Assembly: GCA_963664605.1 (NCBI GenBank)
Contig: OY761536.1
Location: 2,356,001-2,420,000, forward strand
Source of the DNA: JAHOYW01 sp963664605
GTDB lineage: Bacteria > Verrucomicrobiota > Lentisphaeria > Victivallales > Victivallaceae
Length of the DNA: 64,000 nucleotides
Direction: 5' to 3'
The position numbers and the translations under genes are program-made. Below are positions 17,631-26,723 of the stretch, piece after piece (positions within the stretch are counted from its first letter, which is position 1; the number at the start of each line of letters is the position of its first letter). Below the pieces are notes generated by a model. That model searched no databases. It saw only the letters and a program-made list of their open reading frames with translations, and was not told where the DNA came from.

Positions 17631-20600
17631 TTATTTACCGTAATCACAACGCAGGCAGCGTTTGGCTTGACGTACAGCGACCGCCTCGCTCCATGACTGC
17701 TCAACTTCATCGAAGCTTGAACGACGTTTGTCAATGGAGATCAGAGGTTGTTTTTCCCGCGGATAAGGAACCGGATCGGCTTCAGGATCGAAGCAAGTAT
17801 CCAATTCCCTTTCTTCGCGCCAGAACGCGTGCTTTTCGCCGGTTAAAAATTCATCCATGCCGACAGCGGCTCTTTCGCCTGCGGCGACCGCTTCAATAAC
17901 CGACCATGGCCCGGTAACGGCATCACCTCCGGCGAATACCCATTCGACGCTGGTTTGCCCGGTTAATGGTTTTGCGACGATACAGTTTCTACTATTGAGT
18001 TCAATATCTGTATCTGCAAGGAATTTATCAGCTTCACATGCCTGGCTGATGGCAGCGATGATTTGGTCAGCTTTGATAACAAAATCGTTTTCATCAGATT
18101 CATCAGGACGTCTGCGCCCGGACTTATCAAATTCACCAAGCTTCATCTTGCGGCATACTATGCCGGTGACTTTGCCGTCTTTTGTCTGAATTTCACCGGG
18201 AGCGGTAAGCATCATCATTTTGACGCCTTCGTTTTCCGCTTCTTCGATTTCTTCTTCGTATGCGGGCATTTGCTCGCGGGTACGGCGGTATATCAAGGTG
18301 ACTTCTTCAGCGCCGAGACGCAATGCGGTACGGGAAGCGTCAATCGCCGCGTTACCACCGCCAACAATTACGACTTTTTTCCCGACCGGAACGGAACCGC
18401 GAATATTGTATTCACGGAGGAAATTCAGAGCTTGAGTTACGCCTTCGGCATTATCGCCTTTAAGTCCCAGAGTAATACAGGCGGAAGCGCCAGTGGCTAC
18501 GTAGGCCGCATCGTACCCCTGATCTTCCAGGTCGTTGATCGAGAAGTCCTTACCAAGTCTTTTGCCGGTTTCAATATTAACTCCGAGCTGTTCTATCATA
18601 CGTATTTCGCGGGCAAGTATTTCGCGCGGCAGACGGTATGCGGGAATAGCCTGAACCAGCATTCCACCGGGGCGGGGCTCGGCTTCAAATACAGTCGGTT
18701 TGTAGCCAAGGCGCGCCAGGAAGTAGGCACATGAAAGCCCGCTTGGCCCGGCACCGATAATCGCGATCTTGCGTTTGGCATTTTCTGCATTTTCCAGTAC
18801 ATCAGGAACTTGTATTGTGATTTCCTGATCCACCATAAAGCGTTTGATTCCACGGATCGCCAGTGGCGAGTCTAAAGTTGCCCGACGGCAACGGCTTTCA
18901 CAAGTATGATAACAAACCCTGGCGCAGGCGGCGGCAAATGGATTGCGTTCTCGATGCAATTTTAAAGCTTCTGCATAACGTTTTTCGCTGACCAGCGAAA
19001 CGAATCCAGGAACATCGACTCCTGCCGGGCAGCCGCTTTGACATGGGGCACGCACCAGGCTGGCGCAGATACCGGGAGTACATTTCTTTTCCCGGATATG
19101 GGTTTCATATTCGTCCCGGAAATAACGGATAGTAGCCAGCACCGGGTTCGGGGCTGTTTTACAAAGGCCGCAAAGTGCGGTTTTCTTAACCATTTCGCCA
19201 AGATCAATAAGTTTTTCAATATCGCCTTCTTCGCCTTCTCCCGCACAGATGCGTTCAAGGATCTCCAGAAGACGTTTGGTTCCCACCCTGCCGGAAGTAC
19301 ACTTGCCGCATGCTTCCTCCTGAGTGAACTCAAGGAAAAAACGGGCAACATCAACCATACAGGTGTTATCGTCCATAACCACGAGTCCGCCAGAGCCCAT
19401 AATCGCTCCCAGGTCAGATAGAGATTCGTAATCGACAGGAACGTTAAGATGCTGTTTGGGAATACATCCCCCTGAGGGTCCGCCGATCTGCGCGGCTTTG
19501 TATTCCCGGTCATTAGGAATGCCGCCGCCGATATCATAAATAATTTCGCCAAGCGAAGTTCCGACCGGCACTTCAATGAGTCCAATATTATTAAGGTTTC
19601 CGGTTAACGCGAAAATCTTAGTTCCCGGAGATTTTTCTGTTCCGAGTTTTCTGTATTCACAGGCTCCGTCGCGGATAATCATTGCCACAGAACCAAGGGT
19701 TTCCACGTTATTGAGAACGGTTGGTTTATCCCACAGGCCTTTATGTGCGGGGAAGGGGGGGCGTGGAGATGGCTCGCCGCGTTTTCCTTCTATAGAACGC
19801 ATTAAAGCTGTTTCTTCTCCACAAACAAATGCACCTGAGCCCTGCGCTATATCAATATCCAGACAGAAATCTGTGCCAAGGATATTTTCTCCGAGCAGTC
19901 CGCGTTCTTTGCAGGCATCAATTGCGGTTTGGAGGCGTTTTAACGCCAGCGGGTATTCAGCACGGCAGTAAACATAACCTTTAGTCGCGCCGATAGCCCG
20001 TCCGGCAATCATCATGCCTTCAAGCACCGCATGCGGATCAGATTCAAGAAGGCTGCGGTCCATAAATGCTCCCGGGTCACCTTCGTCTGCATTGCATAAT
20101 ATATATTTCTGATCTCCTTTGGCATGACGGCAGAATTCCCATTTCAAACCTGTCGGGAATCCGGCTCCGCCGCGCCCGCGCAATCCTGCGCTTTTTATTT
20201 CTTCAATGATATCTTCAGGACTCATGTCATAAAGCGCTCGCGCCAAGCCTTTGTAGCCTCCTGTACCAATATATTCATCAATTGATTCAGCAGCGATACG
20301 TCCTTTGTTGCGCAGAACTTTGAGTTCCTGTTTTGCAAAAAAAGGAATATCAGCAAGGAACGGTATTGCTTCATTGCTTGTTATATCTTTATACATCAAG
20401 CGTGTAACTGGTTTGTTGGAAATAAAGTGCTCTTTAACTATATCGGCGGCATCTTCGGGGGTTACTTTCTGATAAAAATATCCGCCAGGATAGATAACCA
20501 TTATCGGCCCTGCTGCGCAGAAACCGTTACAGCCAGTTTCCAGAATATCAACTTTGTTGCGTTTTTCAGATTTTTCATGACTTTTGGATGGACATGAATC

Positions 20601-20837
20601 GGTGCAGATGTTCACTTTTTCCTGCAGGCCGTTTTCTTCAATAGCTTTTTCGAGTGCGGCTTTAACTTTTTCCGCTCCAGATGAAATACAGCTTGTCCCC
20701 ATGCAGAGCATGATATCAAATTTTCCATCAGAGGAACTGTTTTTTTCGCCATGCATGTTTCTCAGCGCCATACGGCTGCTCATCGTTTTTTCTATTTCGT
20801 TGAGCTTGTCCCGGTTTTTGATAGTATTTTTACTCAT
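17631..20837 (-). CDS. NuoF-like flavin subunit fused to a GltD-like NAD(P)H oxidoreductase
   Basis: 1068 residues, about 450 more than a normal hydrogenase NuoF/HydB subunit. Residues ~40-145 form a thioredoxin-like 2Fe-2S domain (C45, C50, C78 or C82, C103, C107). Residues ~185-575 are NuoF: GRGGAGFPTG at 221 (NADH/FMN site), an SLBB-like part, and the 4Fe-4S site C510-C513-(T/S) with C556/C559. From ~586 a second unit follows: Cys-rich CPAGVDVP, ARVCYHTCESRC, then a glutamate-synthase small-subunit-like FAD/NAD(P) module with GAGPSGLSCA near 695 and VGGGNAAIDASRTA near 825. It ends RCLRCDYGK. The fusion would add a second pyridine-nucleotide site to the hydrogenase. The start overlaps the preceding gene by eight bases, implying translational coupling. 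Confidence 0.9.
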   Translation of the reverse strand: MSKNTIKNRDKLNEIEKTMSSRMALRNMHGEKNSSSDGKFDIMLCMGTSCISSGAEKVKAALEKAIEENGLQEKVNICTDSCPSKSHEKSEKRNKVDILETGCNGFCAAGPIMVIYPGGYFYQKVTPEDAADIVKEHFISNKPVTRLMYKDITSNEAIPFLADIPFFAKQELKVLRNKGRIAAESIDEYIGTGGYKGLARALYDMSPEDIIEEIKSAGLRGRGGAGFPTGLKWEFCRHAKGDQKYILCNADEGDPGAFMDRSLLESDPHAVLEGMMIAGRAIGATKGYVYCRAEYPLALKRLQTAIDACKERGLLGENILGTDFCLDIDIAQGSGAFVCGEETALMRSIEGKRGEPSPRPPFPAHKGLWDKPTVLNNVETLGSVAMIIRDGACEYRKLGTEKSPGTKIFALTGNLNNIGLIEVPVGTSLGEIIYDIGGGIPNDREYKAAQIGGPSGGCIPKQHLNVPVDYESLSDLGAIMGSGGLVVMDDNTCMVDVARFFLEFTQEEACGKCTSGRVGTKRLLEILERICAGEGEEGDIEKLIDLGEMVKKTALCGLCKTAPNPVLATIRYFRDEYETHIREKKCTPGICASLVRAPCQSGCPAGVDVPGFVSLVSEKRYAEALKLHRERNPFAAACARVCYHTCESRCRRATLDSPLAIRGIKRFMVDQEITIQVPDVLENAENAKRKIAIIGAGPSGLSCAYFLARLGYKPTVFEAEPRPGGMLVQAIPAYRLPREILAREIRMIEQLGVNIETGKRLGKDFSINDLEDQGYDAAYVATGASACITLGLKGDNAEGVTQALNFLREYNIRGSVPVGKKVVIVGGGNAAIDASRTALRLGAEEVTLIYRRTREQMPAYEEEIEEAENEGVKMMMLTAPGEIQTKDGKVTGIVCRKMKLGEFDKSGRRRPDESDENDFVIKADQIIAAISQACEADKFLADTDIELNSRNCIVAKPLTGQTSVEWVFAGGDAVTGPWSVIEAVAAGERAAVGMDEFLTGEKHAFWREERELDTCFDPEADPVPYPREKQPLISIDKRRSSFDEVEQSWSEAVAVRQAKRCLRCDYGK

Positions 20838-21366
20838 CGATAGTTTCTCCTTCCGCGTCCGCTGCTTTGTATTGAGAAATCAGTTCGGCAATTTTAGATG
20901 GCTTGACTCGCTGATGAACTGTATCATTGACCAGTATAACAGGCGCTAACCCGCAGGCTCCGAAACATCTTCCCACTTCCAGCGAGAATAATTTATCTTC
21001 GGTGGTTTCGCCGACATCAATCTTTAAAGCTTTTTTCAGAGATTCGAGGATTTCTTTGCCGCCGCGAACATAACAAGCTGTGCCGAGACATACTCTTATT
21101 AAGTATTTTCCGCGAGGATGGGTTGAGAAAAATGAGTAGAAACTGACAACTCCGGCAACTTCACTATAGGGTTTGTCAAGCTCCTTGCTGATGTGTTTTA
21201 AAACTTTTTCCGGCAAATATCCGAATAATCCCTGAGCAATTTGCAATATGGGAATTAAATTCCCCGGCTTATCGCGGTAATCATTCAGTGTTTCATTCAA
21301 TCGTGCAAAAAGTTCGCTTTCAGGAACTTCGGTTTTGCACGCACAGTTGCTGCACTCTGTGACCAT
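20830..21366 (-). CDS. NuoE-like 2Fe-2S subunit of the hydrogenase
   Basis: 178 residues from ATG 21366; an in-frame TTG one codon earlier is less likely. A run of six G lies about seven bases upstream. It has a thioredoxin-like 2Fe-2S fold with the four Cys of the NuoE/HydC/HndA family: C-L-G-T-A-C (VCLGTACYVRGG) and CFGACG near the end. Preceding that is the helical NuoE N-terminus with QGLFGYLPEKVLKHIS and the VAGVVSFYSFF segment. An extra Cys cluster (CSNCAC) sits at the very N-terminus. It is the first gene of the three-gene operon that ends with hydA and should pass electrons between NADH, FMN and the catalytic subunit. Confidence 0.9.
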   Translation of the reverse strand: MVTECSNCACKTEVPESELFARLNETLNDYRDKPGNLIPILQIAQGLFGYLPEKVLKHISKELDKPYSEVAGVVSFYSFFSTHPRGKYLIRVCLGTACYVRGGKEILESLKKALKIDVGETTEDKLFSLEVGRCFGACGLAPVILVNDTVHQRVKPSKIAELISQYKAADAEGETIDE

Positions 21367-21673
21367 CAAAAAACCCCCTTTTTTCAGAAACTGTGGCAGT
21401 TTCCTAGTAAACTTGTTTCATCTGGAAAGAACTCTGACAAATAATTAAATTTGCCCTTAAAAACAATATATAACTCCTGGAGACACTCCGGGCGGATATA
21501 CATGTCCCTGTTTTAATATAGCATCTAAAATAATTGCGGTCAATACCATCTTCAGGATTTTAATAGAAAAATATTAATACTTTTAGTTTTTTTGAAAAAA
21601 AGCTGTATTTATTTTGCTCTTGCAGGTGTGAGGATGCAATAAAGGAGATATTAACTTTTATATCCTGGCACTA
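21367..21673. other. Intergenic region upstream of the hydrogenase operon
   Basis: About 300 AT-rich bases with no gene. It should carry the promoter of the hydrogenase operon on the minus strand. I could not find a convincing -35/-10 pair or a Rex-type palindrome by eye. Confidence 0.4.
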
Positions 21674-23278
21674 TTATATTTTTAGCAGATTGACTAATTT
21701 TTGAGGAACAAATTTAGGAATATATGAACATATTTTTTCTTTTTCCTCCCGAGTTACATAAACAAACCATCCTACACTTCCATAAAGTATTCCGGTTGTT
21801 CCCGCAGTTACGGCTAAAGCCAGGAATGTCCATTTATAATAAGGCACTGCATGGGTCGCATAGATAATCAGCAGGATGATTGGTGCAGCGAACAAGATTA
21901 TAGGGAGGTACACCTTTACCAGGTAAGGGAAAGGGCGGGTTCCACTATGTTTTGCCGCCAGCGGGAATATTATCATCAGGCTTATAATCACGTTTGGAAT
22001 TAAAGTTCCAAGAGCAACGCCTATAGTACCGATAAGTTTGATAAATATTACACTCAGTAATATGTTGGATGCGGCTTCAGCCATGGATATCCTGGCGTAT
22101 AAGCGGTGATATCCGGTCATTAATAGAAAATGTTTTGCAGTGTCCCTGAAAATTATTAACAGGTACATTGAGCCTATTAGAATATAGGTAAGCATTATTG
22201 TTTCATCGCTGGTTATTTTCAACCATCTGTAAAGTATAGGGCGGACCAGCGGAATGAATACAGTAAAGACCCCGGTGCATATAAAAACGGTTATACGCGT
22301 ACTGATAAACATCGTTTCCTCAAGTTTCTCCTTATTGCCGGACTTATGTAAGACTGCGGCAATGGGGCCGAGATTTGACTGAAATTGTGTGGATGCCATA
22401 CTTATCATCTGGGGGATTTTGGTTGCGATATGATAGATTGATACGCCGGTCATTCCAACCATTATCCCCAGCAGAACCCGATCCGTTTGAAATATTATCA
22501 TATCACATATCATAAGAAGGTACGTGTAGAAACTGAAGTCGGCAATGTGTTTTAGAGTGCTCAGTTTTATATATCTGATACGGATTTTTAAGCCGGGCAT
22601 AATACGAAAAGCCATTATTGCCATTACAATATTGCTTAGTAAATTAATAGACGTGGTAAATATAATCAAAGTCATAAGGGAATTTTCAACATGAAAGATA
22701 TACCATACTCCAAATACTTCAACTAATTTATTGATAACTATAACATAATTACGTAAATAGCTGCGCTGCATAGCAAGTAGTATTGTCGGAAAGACTCCGG
22801 TTGGGAATACTAAAGCTATGCCGAGTGAAAACAGCATAAAAACTTTACGGTAATAAGAAATGTTAAGAGTATAATCACCTTCGTTAAGGGTAAATATTTT
22901 ATCAAGGAAAAAAGCCATTCCGCCGCCAACGAAAATTATAATAACAGCTATAATGCTATACCCGAAAATGATTGTGGATAAAATGCTGTTGAACTTGTCC
23001 ATATCCCCGGAAAAACTTGCCTCTGCACAGTATTTTTCTACAGATTTTCCAAAGCCGAGATCCAGTACCAGGGAATATACAAATACAGCCCAGAGCAAAG
23101 ACCAGAAACCGTAAAATTCAGGTCCCAGGCCTTTATACAGAAATGAAGTAAGAAAGATTGAGCTGATAAGTTTGATAGCCGTTGACAGGTAGTTGCTTAC
23201 GGTATTTTTTATTAACCGCCTGCCGAACTTTAAGTTCTTATCTCCTTCTATTGCTTTATTTTTATCTTCTTGACTCAT
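21674..23278 (-). CDS. Polysaccharide flippase-like membrane protein (MOP/Wzx type)
   Basis: 534 residues with about 14 hydrophobic segments spread over the full length, a short basic cytoplasmic start (LKFGRRLIKNTVSNYLSTAIK) and a basic end. The size and pattern match lipid-linked oligosaccharide flippases of the MOP exporter superfamily, which move undecaprenyl-linked glycans across the inner membrane. The start codon overlaps the stop of the glycosyltransferase gene upstream (ATGA), so the two are coupled. Substrate unknown. Confidence 0.8.
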   Translation of the reverse strand: MSQEDKNKAIEGDKNLKFGRRLIKNTVSNYLSTAIKLISSIFLTSFLYKGLGPEFYGFWSLLWAVFVYSLVLDLGFGKSVEKYCAEASFSGDMDKFNSILSTIIFGYSIIAVIIIFVGGGMAFFLDKIFTLNEGDYTLNISYYRKVFMLFSLGIALVFPTGVFPTILLAMQRSYLRNYVIVINKLVEVFGVWYIFHVENSLMTLIIFTTSINLLSNIVMAIMAFRIMPGLKIRIRYIKLSTLKHIADFSFYTYLLMICDMIIFQTDRVLLGIMVGMTGVSIYHIATKIPQMISMASTQFQSNLGPIAAVLHKSGNKEKLEETMFISTRITVFICTGVFTVFIPLVRPILYRWLKITSDETIMLTYILIGSMYLLIIFRDTAKHFLLMTGYHRLYARISMAEAASNILLSVIFIKLIGTIGVALGTLIPNVIISLMIIFPLAAKHSGTRPFPYLVKVYLPIILFAAPIILLIIYATHAVPYYKWTFLALAVTAGTTGILYGSVGWFVYVTREEKEKICSYIPKFVPQKLVNLLKI

Positions 23279-24270
23279 TTACGTTTTATTCCGCGTTTTA
23301 TTTTTGTCCAGACCGAGATTCGCCGCCGCAGTCCGAATTTATGAATGAAGACATGTTTCCATTGGCTTTTAAAATCAGTATTTCCGCCATTTGAATCAAT
23401 TATACTTTGTACCAGATCTATAAAAATATTTCGATGTATCTGCATGTTTTTAATATAGCTCTCCCTGATCTCGTAGGGGGCAGGTGAGTTCTCAATCATT
23501 TTGTACACCCCATCAGCTACTGATTCTGGAGTGTCTTCAACATGACAATATGCATCGTCAGGAAAAAGAGCTTCGCGCCCCCCAAGGTTTTTGGTCGTTA
23601 CCGCTGGAAGTCCGCAAAGCATGTACTCGGCGCTGACAAACATAGCGCCTTCTTCTGCGGAAAGACATAATCCGACCCGTGCCGAGTTGATTTCCCTGTA
23701 AATTTTATTTGAAGGAACTTCGCATGTCCATTTTGCCTCCGGAGCGATAGACATTATTTTATTAAAATAATCTGTTTCCAGCGGGCTTGTCCAGCCTATT
23801 AAACGCAATGTTTTTATTTTGCAGGCAAGTTCCTGCCGTTTGAAAGGGGTTACCCGCGCCACATAAATAGCATCAAAAAGTTTTTTGGCATTCGGTACAA
23901 TCGGGTAAAGCTTTTCATCAATAAAAGCGTTTTGATGACAGAATACAGCGTTAAGTCCCTTTGCCCTGATTATTTCCTCCTCTTGAGTTGAATTGCAGAG
24001 AAAAGTAAAATGCAGGCCTTCACGTTTATCTTTGATATCCGCAAGCACGTCAGCCAGTTCCTGGGCTCGTTCTGGTGTTTCGCGCTGCCAGCCGATTTGG
24101 ATGAGAATATGAACATTTTTATATTCACTCAGGCTGGCGATGAAATTTTCCTGAGTAACGACGAAGTCGTGCCAGTAGGTAATTAATATTAAAGGATCAT
24201 GATTTATAACGTAACATGGGAGATATGAAAATATCCGGTTCAGTACGGATATTACAAAATGTTTAAGCAT
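23275..24270 (-). CDS. Glycosyltransferase, GT4-like (GT-B fold)
   Basis: 331 residues. The C-terminal half contains YVARVTPFKRQELACKIKTL (the sugar-nucleotide half of a GT-B enzyme) and EEGAMFVSAEYMLCGLPAVTT, which is the E-x7-E motif typical of family GT4. The N-terminal half is less conserved. It has no transmembrane segment, so it should act at the cytoplasmic face of the membrane. GGAGATGATG precedes the ATG. It is coupled to the flippase, which supports a role in building a surface glycan. Donor and acceptor are not readable. Confidence 0.8.
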   Translation of the reverse strand: MLKHFVISVLNRIFSYLPCYVINHDPLILITYWHDFVVTQENFIASLSEYKNVHILIQIGWQRETPERAQELADVLADIKDKREGLHFTFLCNSTQEEEIIRAKGLNAVFCHQNAFIDEKLYPIVPNAKKLFDAIYVARVTPFKRQELACKIKTLRLIGWTSPLETDYFNKIMSIAPEAKWTCEVPSNKIYREINSARVGLCLSAEEGAMFVSAEYMLCGLPAVTTKNLGGREALFPDDAYCHVEDTPESVADGVYKMIENSPAPYEIRESYIKNMQIHRNIFIDLVQSIIDSNGGNTDFKSQWKHVFIHKFGLRRRISVWTKIKRGIKRK

Positions 24271-24355
24271 TCATCATCTCCTGTTTAGCTTAGGTTTAAA
24301 CTGCGACAGCATAAATTAGCATCTTTTTAGGAAATTGGAAGCTGTATTAATGAAT

Positions 24356-25507
24356 TTATAGTTTATTGATATGTTCAAGCATAAGAGTGAAGTTATCGCC
24401 AACCCATTCAGGAGGAGTCGAAGGGGCTTTGTTGGATAGGTATGAGGCGTAGGAATCCTTATCCTCCGGGCTGTAGCCGTGCATGCCGGGGAGGGGGCTC
24501 TGCCCCATATCGCCGGGGATAATTTGGATGCCGGGATTGAGGAGAAGAATTTCCTCTCCGAACATATTATCTTCAAAATCAATACCGTATTTCTTTTTTT
24601 CCTCTTGAGTCAGGACTTTAGCATCCGGCTGAGAATTAAGGATTTTCATTATTTGTTTGCGGGCAGTGGCGGTCAAGAACCAGAAACGCGCCATGGTGGA
24701 ATCAAATGCTGCCGCATAGTCTTCTCCGAACTTCAAACCAAGTTTGTCAATCTGTTTCTTTAGATCCAAAGTGCCGCTCAAAGGCGTCATGCCGTGATCC
24801 GAAATCACCGCCAAAGTGAAATCATCATAATTAGCATTGCCAAGCTGTAGTAATTCTTCTACACATTTTTCGTATTTTTTTGCGGTCTGGGCGATAGCTT
24901 CGGGATTTTTGATATTATCGTGAAGAAAACTATCAAAATCTGCCGTATATAAAAAACCAAATTCAATATCTCCAGTTTTTACAGCTGATTTCATTTGCTT
25001 AATATTAAAATCTTCCGGCTTTTGCCACTTGGAAATGAGATAGGGAATTTGGCTTTCTTCAAGGACGTCACATAAGTTCTTTACAGGAGCCAATCCGCCA
25101 GCGGCGAAGATATCCTTTTTTTCACAGTAGTCAAAAAACGGCAAATGTTCATAAGGCATGCTGTACAATTCAAAATATCCGGTAAAACCATAAATTTTCT
25201 TAATTATTTTTGACAAAATATGCCGGACGCGCCAGCGGTTGAATATTTTTTTCGGGAGATATTGCAGCATCAAATATTTAAATATTTTGAAAGGGGAGTT
25301 AACAGGATCGTAATAATAGAAGCTAAAATGCTTATGTTCCACCGGAGCTTTGCCGCTGAGAATTGTCGGGATAGCGGTGGATGAATAACCCAACTGCATT
25401 TTTACCGGATAACGAAAGGGCAGGGATTTCCGGCAAAAGCCATGTCGTTCGACAATTTCCCATCCTAGCGCATCGACAAACATGAATATAGTTAATCGCT
25501 TTCCCAT
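24356..25507 (-). CDS. Type I phosphodiesterase/nucleotide pyrophosphatase-like protein
   Basis: 383 residues, alkaline phosphatase superfamily. The first metal site is seen in TIFMFVDALGWE (Asp13), and the nucleophile region is probably the Thr in SSTAIPTILSGKAP (residues ~43-56). Further ligands are D.D..H in TADFDSFLHD (~205-214) and AVISDHGMTPL (~242-252). No signal peptide is visible, so it may act in the cytoplasm or be exported in another way. These enzymes hydrolyse phosphodiester or phosphomonoester bonds, and some move phosphoglycerol or phosphoethanolamine. It starts four bases after the ankyrin lipoprotein gene and lies upstream of the glycosyltransferase/flippase pair. Confidence 0.75.
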   Translation of the reverse strand: MGKRLTIFMFVDALGWEIVERHGFCRKSLPFRYPVKMQLGYSSTAIPTILSGKAPVEHKHFSFYYYDPVNSPFKIFKYLMLQYLPKKIFNRWRVRHILSKIIKKIYGFTGYFELYSMPYEHLPFFDYCEKKDIFAAGGLAPVKNLCDVLEESQIPYLISKWQKPEDFNIKQMKSAVKTGDIEFGFLYTADFDSFLHDNIKNPEAIAQTAKKYEKCVEELLQLGNANYDDFTLAVISDHGMTPLSGTLDLKKQIDKLGLKFGEDYAAAFDSTMARFWFLTATARKQIMKILNSQPDAKVLTQEEKKKYGIDFEDNMFGEEILLLNPGIQIIPGDMGQSPLPGMHGYSPEDKDSYASYLSNKAPSTPPEWVGDNFTLMLEHINKL

Positions 25508-25511
25508 AATT

Positions 25512-26591
25512 TTAATTTAAGCTTGGAGTTGGCGACGGCATATAGGGATTACGGGGAGCTAAAGGATCGTCAGGTGCGACTTTTATTGTAGTCGTACTTG
25601 ATTTTTTCTTCTTAGTTTTTTTAGGCATCATAAGACGCATTGGTTTTACATATTCAGCAGGTTCAGGTTTTTGAGGCTTAACAGCCGTTGTTTTTGTTTG
25701 AGTTGTTGTTGCGGCGCTCGAAGCATTAAGTATATCAGTTATTTTTACCGGTTTTTCCGCTGAGGGAGAAACTGGTTTTGCTTTTGTTTCTTGTGGAAGT
25801 TTTTTTAACGTTGCGTTTTTTTCCGCACTCTTTGGAGCTGGCGCGGCTTCAGGGATTATGTTTTTCTTGACGGCATCTTTTGCGGGTGCTGTTTTATTTC
25901 CAATCACTCCGTTCTTTTTGGGGTCAATAGGCTTCTTGACGGTTTTATTGATAGCGTCTGCTTTTATTTTTTGAGTGATTTTTTCTTTGTTTATAGCTCC
26001 ATAGAGTTTCAATTCTTCAGCTTCAGCTTTTGCTCTTTTCCGTTTTTCCTCGAGGCGGATAAATTCTTCTTTTTTCATACGTTTGCTTGATGGCCTTCTG
26101 CCTGCTTCAGCAAGGTATGCGGCTAAAGTGTAGTTAGTATAAATTATGGCGTACTGCAAAGCGGTACGGCCATTTATATCAACAGCATTGACATTGGCGC
26201 CATGCTCAACAAGTATTGTCGCGGTGATTCCTGAATTGCGCAGGGCGGCCCACATGAGCGGAGTGCGGTTGGCGTTGTCTGCCAAATTAACGTTGGCCCC
26301 GGCGCGGATCAATACTTTTGCCATGCGCCAGTTACTGTGGTAAATTGCGTATATCAGAGGTGTCCATCTGTCTTTCTTGTCCTGATAATTCAGTGGAGCT
26401 CCACGTTCCATAAGCCTGTAAGCGGCTGAATTTGCGCCGTGGGCAATAGCTTCGACCAGGTTTTGTCCCTGACGATAGGGGTCGTCTGAACCTAAATTAA
26501 ACTCTGTATCCGGAGGGGGAGGAGTGGAACACGAACTGGAAAAAATTATAAGTGCGATAGATATTGTGGCTAATAATAATATATTTTTCAT
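25512..26591 (-). CDS. Ankyrin-repeat lipoprotein with Lys/Pro-rich tail
   Basis: 359 residues from the ATG at 26591, chosen because a lipoprotein signal begins there (MKNILLLATISIALIIFSSSC, lipobox Cys21); an ATG at 26612 is possible. Three to four ankyrin repeats follow (residues ~40-165), with consensus pieces such as DRWTPLIYAIYHSN, NRTPLMWAALRN, GANVNAVDINGRTALQYAI. The second half is a low-complexity Lys/Ala/Pro tail. Ankyrin repeats bind proteins; as a lipoprotein it would do so in the periplasm or at the outer membrane. It is coupled to the phosphodiesterase gene. Confidence 0.8.
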   Translation of the reverse strand: MKNILLLATISIALIIFSSSCSTPPPPDTEFNLGSDDPYRQGQNLVEAIAHGANSAAYRLMERGAPLNYQDKKDRWTPLIYAIYHSNWRMAKVLIRAGANVNLADNANRTPLMWAALRNSGITATILVEHGANVNAVDINGRTALQYAIIYTNYTLAAYLAEAGRRPSSKRMKKEEFIRLEEKRKRAKAEAEELKLYGAINKEKITQKIKADAINKTVKKPIDPKKNGVIGNKTAPAKDAVKKNIIPEAAPAPKSAEKNATLKKLPQETKAKPVSPSAEKPVKITDILNASSAATTTQTKTTAVKPQKPEPAEYVKPMRLMMPKKTKKKKSSTTTIKVAPDDPLAPRNPYMPSPTPSLN

Positions 26592-26671
26592 TTTTGTGTT
26601 CGCTAATTCCATGTTTTATAATCACTTTATATAACATAATCCCAAAATATCTATTTGCCAAATATGAAGTT

Positions 26672-26707
26672 AAAAAAAATGAGTCCGGAGCGATACTCTG
26701 GACTCAT
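26672..26707 (-). terminator. Rho-independent terminator after the rhamnosidase gene
   Basis: On the minus strand a 12-bp stem (ATGAGTCCAGAG / CTCCGGACTCAT, one G-T pair) with a five-base loop is followed by a run of seven to eight T. It lies 17 bases after the stop of the gene at 26724. Confidence 0.85.
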
Positions 26708-26723
26708 ATGATTTTTGTTTTCT

